A stretch of 64,000 nucleotides of DNA from contig NC_088300.1 in assembly GCF_032854445.1 (NCBI RefSeq), positions 2,416,001-2,480,000 of the forward strand. Direction: 5' to 3'. Shown here piece by piece: positions 34,468-47,300 of this stretch (positions are counted from its first letter, which is position 1; every line of letters begins with the position of its first letter). Below the pieces are notes generated by a model. It did not search any database and was not told the origin of the DNA. It saw nothing but the letters and a program-made list of their open reading frames with translations. This stretch comes from Liolophura sinensis. Its lineage: Eukaryota > Mollusca > Polyplacophora > Chitonida > Chitonidae. The translations under genes were made by a program, and so were the position numbers.

Positions 34468-37400
34468 CTATCTAACCATATCCTTTTGAGGACGAAGCTG
34501 TCGAATCACACCCTTCGTTCCAGCTTTTAGCCTCACTGTCCTGTTGTTTTTAAAAGTGTGAGTTTTTGTTGTCTGCAGATCAACCACAATTAACAACAAC
34601 TGCCGGGTTCTGGAGGGTGTCAAACTTATTACAATGCTATCCTTGGTGATGACGAAAGTTAACGACTGACCCAGATAATCCACACCATGGACTGTGAATT
34701 GGGTCACCTTTGGTGGCAAAACTGGGTCAAAGGCCAGCTGTTGTTGTTGTATTCTAAAGCCAGCGTACCCATATAGAAGAGTCTGCAGATAGGCAGCCAT
34801 GGCTGGCACAAAACTAACGGCTCCTGTCCCGTCTGTGTGCTCTGACCACACCTACAAAAGGAACAATTTAACAACAAAGATGACAATTAGTGTATAATAA
34901 ACAGAAAATTATAATCTAGCTGTTAGACAGTACATGTAACTAACAAAATGAATAAGACCAATTTGACATCATCTTTATCTTTCATCTGAAGTTCAGATTG
35001 TAAACATGCAGTTTTGGAAGCACTTAAAGGCCTTATATAATGCTAAGTTTGATGCATGAACTAAGCTCGTTCTGATAAGAAATAATCAAATATTAACTTT
35101 ACAATAAAATCTTTAGTGACCCTACAAAATCAATCGAAACCACAGCAAGCAAAATGTGACCTGTTGAAAAAGACTTCTCATGGAAATACAGTAATTCTGC
35201 ACAACCTGAATGGTTATGGTATTGCAATAATGAAGCACCCTCACACATTCTACTGTCTTCTTGGAAAAGTATGTATGGAACAAAAAACCAAATGTATAGT
35301 GGTACACTTTGACATTTGGCACAAAATAACTGACCAATTGTTTTACCCTATTGAGCAAACATGGCAGTACTTTCAATAGTTGGTTTATCTGATTGTTGGT
35401 TAAGGCCACTGTATTAAAATCAAGTATATGACCCTCTGATAATTATTAATTTGCACAGTGTATGACTTTACACACCTTGAATGGTCCCCTGACAGACTGT
35501 AGGCATCTGCTGAGCGATTCTTCAGCCTTAACTCCATCCTTCACAAAGAGCCAGTTCATTGTGACCGAGGCATGGGTCAGTGGAGACCGGCTAGCACTTG
35601 AGCTCTGTCAAGGAAATGGTCATTTATTTATTCATTTTTCAATTGTGGTATAACGTAAAATGCTGTTAGGCACTGACCTCCATCAGGTATACCTGAAAAA
35701 CTTCTGACTGAAAAAGTAATCCTTGGTTGACATGGAAAATGTCAATCGTCCTGTCATTTGTCCAGCTACAATGGTAATATTACCGGTATGGAGGAAACAT
35801 TTGCAGGTATGGAGGTAACATTTGCAGGTACGAAGGTAGGGAGGTAACATTTGCAGGTACAGAGGTAACATTTGCAGGTATGGAGGTAACATCTGCAGGT
35901 ACGGAGGTAGGGAGGTAACATTTGCAGGTACAGAGGTAGCATTTGCTGGTATGGAGGTAACATCTGCAGGTACGGAGGTAGGGAGGTAACATTCGCAGGT
36001 AGGGAGATAACATTTGTAGGTAGGGAGGTAACACTTGCAGGTACGGAGGTAACATTTGCAGATATGGAGGATCACATCTGCCGGTATTAATGTAACATTT
36101 TCAGGTACCGGGCGTAATATTCTGTAACAGTTTTATCACAGGTGTTATAAAATCCACTAAATTTACTAGGATCTTGACATCCTTTCTGACTACGGATATC
36201 TACATTTAGCTATGTAGATGTGCATGTCAGAGGATCTACTGATGTCATTTATATACCAAGTATTACACATAATAACTTTAATCCTACTGTAGCAATACAG
36301 ATATGGTGTTCATACCAACGGCAAAAATGGCCTAGGATACAATACAGTTTGAGGACAAACTTCTCCAGCCAGATTAAAATACAAGATGTCAGAAATACCA
36401 ATGATGATTTATCAGACAAACCTTTTCATAAACTTTAAGGTTCTTCTTCTCTACATCAACTCCGATGTCATCTGTCAGGGCTATATTCAACAACAACACC
36501 TCAGGTTCTTTTACTGGAGAGCCTGAAGGTTATAAACATTCATTATTTAAGTACTATTTATAAATGCACATCACCATTACCACAAACATATATATATATA
36601 AGTACTAATTACAAATGCACATCACCATTACCACAAACATATATATATAAGTACTATTTACAAATGCACATCACCATTACCACAAACATATATATATATA
36701 AGTACTATTTACAAACGCACATCACCAATACCACAAACATATATATATAAGTACTAATTACAAATGCACATCACCATTACCACAAACATATATATATAAG
36801 TACTATATACAAACGCACATCACCATTACCACAAACATATATATATAAGTACTATTTACAAATGCACATCACCATTACCACAAACATATATATATAAGTA
36901 CTATTTACAAATGCACATCACCATTACCACAAACATACATATATATAAGTACTATTTACAAATGCACATCACCATTACCACAAACATATATATATAAGTA
37001 CTATTTACAAACGCACATCACCATTACCACAAACATATATATATAAGTACTATTTACAAACGCACATCACCATTACCACAAACATATATATATAAGTACT
37101 ATTTACAAATGCACATCACCATTACCACAAACATATATATATAAGTACTATTTACAAATGCACATCACCATTACCACAAACATATATATATAAGTACTAT
37201 TTACAAATGCACATCACCATTACCACAAACATATATATATAAGTACTATTTACAAACGCACATCACCATTACCACAAACATATATATATAAGTACTATTT
37301 ACAAACGCACATCACCATTACCACAAACATATATATATAAGTACTATATACAAACGCACATCACCATTACCACAAACATATATATATAAGTACTATTTAC

Positions 37401-40400
37401 AAACGCACATCATCATTACCACAAACATACTATTTACACATGCATATCATCTTTACCACAAACATACTATTTACAAACGTACATCATAACTGTTATCACA
37501 AACGTAAGTACTGTTTACAAACGTACATCATAACTGTTATCACAAACGTAAGTACTGTTTACAAACGTACATCATAACTGTTATCACAAACATAAGCATT
37601 ATTTACAAACGTACATCATAACTGTTATCACAAACATACATGACCACTGCTTACAAATACACCTATGCCTAATTCAAACTTACACATTAAAGTTTATTCA
37701 CAAAGTTAAACATAGCATGTATTTTCCACAAACATAGATAAATAAAAGTGGATAAAAAACAAACATGTTGACTGACTTAAGGTTTGGTTAAAAGATACAG
37801 TACCTCAGGGCAAACTTTTACCATGAAATTGCAAATTTTTTTTTTTTTTTTTGATTGGTGTTTTACGCCGTACTCAAGAATATTTCACTTATACGACGGC
37901 GGTCAGCATTATGGTGGGTGGAAACCGGGCAGAGCCCGGCGGAAACCCACGACCATCCGCAGGTTGCTGACAGACCTTCTCACGTACGGCCGGAGAGGAA
38001 GCCAGCATGGAAATTGCAAATGGCCCCTTGACTATTCATAAGTCAAGGTTATCTGTTATTGTTAATATCTTTAATATCCTTTATAGGACCCTGCAACATG
38101 TTATGTGACTGACTGAATATTGCACATGGCTTGCACTGAAAAGGCATTTAAATAGAAGACAAAACTATCAGATAATTTTACAGTTTAAAATATGTATAAA
38201 TGCTACTTACATATTGCACATTCATACATAACAGCATTTCAATGTTAATGAGACCATGGAGGTAGAACAGAAGAAGGCACTACTTGGCCTGGTTACTATT
38301 GACTGACCCACTGAACGCATGCTGTTCCATTGAATTATGAAAGCGCTTCATGAAATCTTGTACCCGTTTGATAAACACTGTTATTTACAGACGATTAGTT
38401 ACAGATGATCAGCTAGATTTGCCCAGAAAAGGAGCTTTCTCCAAAGAACACATAAATTACCTCTGTGTAGCATTTTTCCCTCGTGCGTACTTCATTACAA
38501 GCTGGTCACCAATAAGGGTTCTAAATTGCTTACAAAATGACCTATGAGCAGAAGTTTGATTGACAGCTGTACGAGACTAGGCTATGTTGTTACAGTAATC
38601 TGAAAAAGACCTTGCTGTAAAATGATTTTTTTGTAATTTGAAATACTTTCCCATCAACTGAGAAAAATAAAATTTCGTGTCAATGTATATAACATATCAA
38701 GTTATTGACTACATAAGTGAACTGGAGGACGGAAGCATATTTTCAAAGAAAAGCAGTGTTAAGAAATCCAGAAAAGGCCCATTTGATTAACATTAGAAAA
38801 ACTGAGAAAATCACAATATTGCCTGTCTTTGACAGAGTACTAATATACTTTCTGATCAGCTTTCATGAAAAAAGGTTATGCCAATCAAAAGAGCAAAATA
38901 AAGTGTTCACGTACCGCATTATTTGGGATTCGGAAGCCCGAATTCCGAGTTCTTGGAACTAACGCAAGAACTACTTCTGCAATATTTTCTTCTCAGCGCA
39001 TGAGCACAAGAGCTCAGGGCTATCCATGGTGAACAATTAAATCTATAGGCCTACATATTGTGTAATGCCATTCATATAGAGTAAGGACGTGGTCTAACAA
39101 AAGTCACAACAATGCTTTAAGGAAACTCCTACTGGCACGCAGTAGTGTTTAAAAACGTCCACTCTTGTTATATCTGGGGTTAAAACTTAAATAAGCCTGT
39201 TGATAACGTAGGAGTCGCAATTAGTGCCTGCTTGGGTGGAGGGGTATATACACATACTGACTGTCAGGCCTGTTGCTCAGCAGCTGCATGAGTGGGGCGG
39301 CCAGGTGACTTAAATAATTAGTGCCTGCTTGGGTGGAGTGGTATATACATGTACAGACTGTCAGGCCTGTCGCTCAGCAGCTGCATGAGTGGGGCGGCCA
39401 GGTGACTTAAATAATTAGTGCCTGCTTGGGTGGAGGGGTATATACATGTACAGACTGTCAGGCCTGTTGCTCAGCAGCTGCATGAGTGGGGCGGCCAGGT
39501 GACTTAAATAATTAGTGCCTGCTTGGGTGGAGTGGTATATACACATACTGACTGTCAGGTCTGTTGCTCAGCAGCTGCATGTGTGGGGCGGCCAGGTGAC
39601 TTAAATAATTAGTGCCTGCTTGGGTGGAGGGGTATATACATGTAGAGACTGTCAGGCCTGTTGCTCAGCAGCTGCATGTGTGGGGCGGCCAGGTGACTTA
39701 AATAATTAGTGCCTGCTTGGGTGGAGTGGTATATACATGTACAGACTGTCAGGCCTGTTGCTCAGCAGCTGCATGTGTGGGGCGGCCAGGTGACTTAAAT
39801 AATTAGTGCCTGCTTGGGTGGAGTGGTATATACATGTACAGACTGTCAGGCCTGTTGCTCAGCAGCTGCATGTGTGGGGCGGCCAGGTGACTTAAATAAT
39901 TAGTGCCTGCTTGGGTGGAGTGGTATATACATGTACAGACTGTCAGGCCTGTTGCTCAGCAGCTGCATGTGTGGGGCGGCCAGGTGACTTAAATAATTAG
40001 TGCCTGCTTGGGTGGAGGGGTATATACATGTACAGACTGTCAGGCCTGTTGCTCAGCAGCTGCATGTGTGGGGCGGCCAGGTGACTTAAATAATTTGTGC
40101 CTGCTTGGGTGGAGTGGTATATACATGTACAGACTGTCAGGCCTGTTGCTCAGCAGCTGCATGTGTGGGGCGGCCAGGTGACCTAAATAATTAGTGCCTG
40201 CTTGGGTGGAGTGGTATATACATGTACAGACTGTCAGGCCTGTTGCTCAGCAGCTGCATGTGTGGGGCGGCCAGGTGACTTAAATAATTAGTGCCTGCTT
40301 GGGTGGAGTGGTATATACATGTACAGACTGTCAGGCCTGTTGCTCAGCAGCTGCATGTGTGGGGCGGCCAGGTGACTTAAATAATTAGTGCCTGCTTGGG

Positions 40401-43400
40401 TGGAGTGGTATATACATGTACAGACTGTCAGGCCTGTTGCTCAGCAGCTGCATGTGTGGGGCGGCCAGGTGACCTAAATAATTAGTGCCTGCTTGGGTGG
40501 AGTGGTATATACATGTACAGACTGTCAGGCCTGTTGCTCAGCAGCTGCATGTGTGGGGCGGCCAGGTGACTTAAATAATTAGTGCCTGCTTGGGTGGAGT
40601 GGTATATACATGTACAGACTGTCAGGCCTGTTGCTCAGCAGCTGCATGTGTGGGGCGGCCAGGTGACTTAAATAATTAGTGCCTGCTTGGGTGGAGGGGT
40701 ATATACATGTACAGACTGTCAGGCCTGTCGCTCAGCAGCTGCATGTGTGGGGCGGCCAGGTGACTTAAATAATTAGTGCCTGCTTGGGTGAATTGGTATA
40801 TACATGTACAGACTGTCAGGCCTGTTGCTCAGCAGCTGCATGAGTGGGGCGGCCAGGTGACTTAAATAAAAGAAAAGTAGTTAGGACAGCTGGGACTTAC
40901 ACCGCTTCCAGCATTACCCGGGCTGATCTCCCCTAGATCTAATAAAAACATTAAGGATTAATTAAAACCAACATATACGTATTTATATATAGACCCCAAC
41001 AGTTTAAGCCCTCTATGCCAACCATGGATTTATATACCACAGTTATATTTTTTTACTTATTATTTACTTTCAACTGCCTGTGAACAAATGGTACTATGAC
41101 CTCCTCATATACATACAAATGAAAAACGCAAAGACTTACGTCTCAATTTTATTTAGGAAGAGCATGGCTGATTGAGACCCTCAAGCATGGATATTTACGC
41201 AGAAAAGCTGTCTGAATACCCTCTTATTTGTGGTGAAAGGGTTGCTGTGCAAAAAAGTCCAGCCAACAAGGCAAAATAGGGGTGACTTACTGAATTTCTT
41301 CCAACCTGACATGTGCAATGAGATTATCATATTATCTTTTTGTCCAGCTGAATTCCATCTGAGATCCGTGTCCATTTATCTCAGTGTTGAAGACAAAACT
41401 TCCAAATGGATCAAAATAAACAAAATAATGACCAGCGCCTCGAGTTTGTTCCAAACAAACTAGTTAAACCGGTAGGAATGCATCAACTCCAAACATGTAA
41501 ATTTTAAGCTTTACCGAATCTTATACAATATGTTGATGAATCCATGAAATTCAGTAACTATAGATCAACACTGTAACCATTAGACTACACCCTATCAGTC
41601 CTGGAGATTTTGTTACTTATTGCACAGAAGGCATAAAGGATGCTAATTAAAGAACCATCAACAACTCCCATGAATTTCAGAAAAACTTTAATATTACACA
41701 TGTATGTGTATTTTCTCCTTTGTTCCTGTGATTCCTAGAGCAAAACACCAGCCAGTCTTTTCTTTGTCTTGCTGGCCTGCTTATTTGCCAAAATACAAAG
41801 GCTTTAAGGTTCAAAACATTTATTTACTTCAATTTTCACCAAAAACCACAAACAGGAGTACACAAATTTACAGGCGGCATCGGCAAATGCCTGCAAGCTG
41901 GACTTTAGTCTTTATCAAAACACGTGCCCTGGCTGTTCGCCTACGACAGCCTCGCAAGAGCACTTGTGCCAAGGCCTGACCAAGCCAGACTGCTCTAACC
42001 TCCTGTCACAACAGAGCAGCCCTCGTGGTGTCGGGAACATGCAGTAAACACTTTGAAGCATCACAGTTGTGCTCCTACTATTTTACCTCCATGATGAGAC
42101 GTACACACCAAGGTGTTATTAAGGTTACACATACCTGGCTGATATTTGTCAAAGGCTGGGTTGAACCGGAGGTTTTCATCAAACGGGATGAATAGGCTGT
42201 CAGCATAGGCTTTAAACTTGTCGGAAAATGGTATGCCTTGCTCTGGAAAAAGCTGATGTGGTAACATGAGGCTGATGTTGGCCACGCTGTTTGTATACAT
42301 GGAGTTATTCACCAAAAACGAAGATTTCCCAGGGGGCATAACTCCTATAAACATAGAAAAACAATTACTGCCTCTATTCATTCTTACAATCTAAATTTAT
42401 AATGTAATTTAAACTCCATGGATCATTATTTCAGAAAATAAAAAACACCTCTTGTTTTTTACAATAAAAGTCAGGCCTCATTAAAAAATAAGTAATTACT
42501 TAAGAAATTATATCATTTCAACTAACAAACTTTTTACATTTGAGAAGTCTGCAAAGCAAACAATTTTTGCATTTGGCAATTACATGTCTACCATGAGGAA
42601 GTTGCATCTAACATCTATGTTTCTATTGGAAAGAGGTCCTTGGTGGTAAAGATGTTATGGATGAGACAATGCTGATCACTAATTATCTGCTGCTTTCCAC
42701 CTCAAAGTAATTAGGTACATGCTGCGAGGGTCATTTACAACAGTCGGATGCACTGGCATACCGCCCTCCATTTATGTACTCAGGTGACACTCAGTCAGAC
42801 TTACCTGAAATTTTATATAACTTTTTGCTAGTGTCATAGGTAATTCGAGATTCCCAGAATTCCGCAATGGCCTTGACCAGATCTGACCCTTGACCTCTGG
42901 TTAAAAAACTTGTATCATTGGTTAGCCACATGTATTGCTGCACGGCTAAAGCTAAATCACCTGTGCTGTAGTGACGATACAAGTCTGCCGACTTGTCAGA
43001 GCTAACACTTCGTCCTGAAAGGTAAAGTTGTGCAGACCCGTTGACTACGAACAAGGTTTACCTAAAGTCTTTCATCAGCATTAACATTAATAAACCAATG
43101 GTATTTACAACATAGACCACAAACACGTTACACTAAAAGTAGTTGTCAAGCTCAAATGTTTGCATGATAGTGAAGTCACATTTCTTTGTCAGGAAAACTC
43201 AAAAGTTACCATATATATCATCCCAATGACTTTTTTTTTTTCTTTCACTGAGACTAGTGTGTTTACATACTTATAAACAGTTCCCTCAGATGAAGTGTAT
43301 TTCATATATCAGGAGTTTATGGTCATTAATTTGGGACGGTTTCTATTACTGGACGTGCCAACTCATGAGGACTTTTCAAAAAATGCCCTAAATATTTTTA

Positions 43401-44309
43401 CAGCGACAATATCACAGAGTTACATGACTGAAAGTGGAACTAGTACTGAAGCTTTTTTCACACTCACAGGAAAGACTGATAACATGAAAAACCCTTTAAC
43501 TTGCACGATGCACCTAACACAGAGCATAAACACCATTCTTATTTATACGCTAATCTCGTAGACCACAACCATAACCAAGCATCTGACGACCAGAAAAGTA
43601 CCAGAATATGCTGTCTCCCAGGAATACAGAGCCCCTTTGTAATGCTGTGATGCTGCCGTTTCCATGGCAACCTTGAGTGTGTGAGCTCGATAATCCAGCA
43701 TAGACCTGCTCAGGTTAGAATGCAACAATAGGAGTGGGGGGAAGATCCACCGTTCTTGATCCCCAGTCACATGACCCTGAAACATCCAGCAAACATAACA
43801 CGAAGTTACCATAAGGCATGTTTGTATCATAGTGGTATTTGTTTATTTATTTATTATCTAATTGTTATTTAATAGTCATTTAATTAGTTTCACTATTGTT
43901 TAAGGTCATACTGAGGAGTTTTTTCTTATATGATTATGGTCAGCTTTCTGGGTCCAGGATATCCAAGAGCTCAGAGTAAACAACAGACACAGTGGAACAG
44001 TCTGCCTGCCTCGGTGCAACCTGCCTCCTTAGTCAAATCGTTTAAAAATTTGCACCAAAGATATCCAAGAGCCCAGAGTAAACAACAGACACAGTAGAAC
44101 AGTCTGCCTGCCTCGGTGCAACCTGCCTCCTCAGTCAAATCGTTCAAAAATTTGCACCAAAGATATCCAAGAGCCCAGAGTAAACAACAGACACAGTGGA
44201 ACAGTCTGCCTGCCTCGGTGCAACCTGCCTCCTCAGTCAAATCGTTTAAAAATTTGCACCAAAAGTCTCAGAAAGTGCCAAACACATAGCAAAGCCTTCT
44301 CTCTCTCCT

Positions 44310-44340
<31 letters not shown>

Positions 44341-47300
44341 CTCTCTCTCTCTCTCTATATATATGTACATGTTAACTTTGAACTGATTAATGCTTTGTGT
44401 AATTTTTTTTGTTTTTTTTTTTATTTTAATATTTTTTTTATTTTATTATTTTTTTTTATTTTTATTTCAATAACCCGTGTGACTGCCGAGTGGTTGTGTG
44501 AGTGAATGAAGGGCCTCAGGGAAGATCAATACTGTCATACTGACTGAAATTGTTACTCTCTGAAAATGAAGATATTATTAGTATTATTATTATCTGGCAA
44601 GTTTCTGCTGAACTTTTCCACAGGACCCAGATTTCCACTCCATATTGGTAGAAGACATGTAGAATTTGTCCCACAAATGCTCCTGACCACTTGATATCAC
44701 CAAGAAAAATGGCATTAGGTGGAACAGCTTACGAGGTAGGGCCTAACATATTCTCCATATCACTGACAAATTTGGACACATACAGTTTATGTGAAACTGT
44801 CAGAATCATTACTAATGTTATCTCAGAACAGAGAACACACAGTTACATTCTGTAGCTTGAAGTCCATGAGAAGAAATTCAGTTATTCTTCATGTTTTGAT
44901 TATTTGATTTTAACTCACCTGTCGTTGTTCTCCATTGGCCAACCCTCCTAAAGACATGCCACCAAAGGGGTTGTTTACATCCCATTCCAAGGGCAGACAA
45001 CTCAGAATATAGTACAGGCTGGAATAACTGAGCTGGGCCAGTTCAGAGTTACTTCCCATATCCATTCGTCCCTCTGCCCATATTGATGCCCAGGCGCTCA
45101 TGTGACTTCTGCTGAGTGGATGTCTTTGGTTTAAACGGAATCCTGAGATATAGGTGCCAAAGACAGCTTCGTTTAGTCACAAGAAAGCCAGGGTAGTGAT
45201 TACAGGTGTCAGAAATGCACAGCATTTGCTATTAAATCAAAAAGTATAATCGACAGTATATAGGTCGATGAACAAAAAAGTGTAACCCAGCCATCAAGAC
45301 AATTTCCTCATCTTGAATACAAAGAAATAAACACAAAATAAAGACACAAGCATACACTTCAGCCTATTGAATGTACACACCGGCTGTTTGACTTATGCAG
45401 CAGATGTATGCACCGGATGTTTGATTCATGTGGCCGATGTTTACACGGGATGTTTGATTCATGTGGCCGATGTTTACACCGGTTGTTTGATTCATGTGGC
45501 CGATGTATGCACTGGATGTTTCATTCATGTGGCCAATGTTTACACCTAATGTTTGATTCATGTGGTCGATGTTTACACCGGTTGTTTAATTCATGTGGCC
45601 GATGTTTACACTGGACGTTTGATTCATGCTGCAGATGTATGCACCGGATGTTTAATTCATGTGGCCGATGTTTACACTGGACGTTTGATTCATGCTGCAG
45701 ATGTATGCACCGGATGTTTGATTCATGTGGCCGATGTTTACACCGGATGTTTGATTCATGTGGCCGATGTTTACACCAAATGTTTGATTCATGTGGCCGA
45801 TGTTTACACCAAATGTTTGATTCATGCTGCAGATGTATACGCTGGATGTTTCATTCATGTGGCCGATGTTTACACCAGTTGTTTGATTCATGTGGCCGAT
45901 GTTTACACCAAATGTTTGATTCATGTGGCCGATGTTTACACCAGTTGTTTGATTCATGTGGCCGATGTTTACACCAAATGTTTGATTCATGTGGCCGATG
46001 TTTACACCAAATGTTTGATTCATGCTGCGGATGTATACGCTGGATGTTTCATTCATGTGGCCGATGTTTACACCGGTTGTTCGATTCATGTGGCCGATGT
46101 TTACACAGGATGTTTGATTCATGCTGCGGATGTATACGCCGGATGTTTGATTCATGTGGCCGATGTATGCACTGGATGTTTGTTTCATGTGGCGACACAC
46201 AAAATCTCTAGCCCTCACCCACATGATATACAATTATTCATCCAATGATTCAAACAGGAGAAAATAAGGAGACCAAACCTGGTATTTTTTAAAAAATCTC
46301 AAAATTAAGACACTTACTTCTTCAAAACATATTCATCAAGCCCATTTATTTACAAGATAGAGTGAAGTTGACTCAAACATAAAACCTTCCTCTGGGACTA
46401 TGTGAATATGAACACTAACAAAACTTTCACGTCCATTAAGTTTGCTGAAGATTTAGTGAAAAATGTGAGAAATGTTGACCCAAACATCCGGGGCTAGATG
46501 CTTAAAAACTGGCTGAACCACAGAAATTTTGAAGAAAAAAAAAATCATCTATAATCCCAGAATTGAGAGGTCTTTATCTTCAGAGCATGTTCGTCAAGCT
46601 GATGTACTGAAAACAAAACAAACGAAAAAGCTAACAGCTGACCTTAACAAAAAAGCTTACCCAGCAAAAAAAAGTGTCATTTTTGGGCATATCTTTCTTA
46701 ATGTTCCTTAAAACCATAACAAGAACATGTTAACCTGCTGTGGTGGCTATTGTTACATGTATTCACACACTAACATAAGCTCACTATGGGAGCTATTGCT
46801 ACTACATTATCTACTGCTAAGCACGCAACTGTACCATTGTCAAACTTGTCCTTAGCCAGCCTGGGGTCAGGACTGAGAGACATGAGGTAAAGGTGGGAGG
46901 CCTCCTCCACCATCCCATCATCCATGGTGATGTTAGTGGGTATATCTGTGTAGAAGATATGAACTTCTCCAGGCTTCTCGCCCTCACACTCTGGCTGCTT
47001 CACTGTTCCATGGACATAACTGAAAAAAAGAAAAATGGACCTGTAGCTTCACCTGCTGACATGCTTGCAGTTCATGTGGACAAATGTGTCAGATGCATAT
47101 TACCTGTACACCATAGTTATCATCACCCTACATGTATAACTGCCTGCAGTCCATTGTTATGAACGGCCCACATGTAAAACTGCCTGCAGTCCACAGTTAT
47201 GAACGGCCCACATGTAAAACTGCCTGCAGTCCACAGTTGTGAACGGCCCACATGTAAAACTGCCTGCAGTACACAGTTATGAACGGCCCACATGTAAAAC

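Noticed and set aside
35683-36075. Cysteine/tyrosine-rich repeat proteins on the minus strand
   Set aside because: They are three overlapping readings of the 20/21-bp intronic minisatellite.
45408-46248. Open frames of 231-267 codons on the plus strand and 193 codons on the minus strand with 11-residue repeats
   Set aside because: They are by-products of a stop-free 33-bp tandem unit, open in several frames at once, and lie inside a GH65 intron.
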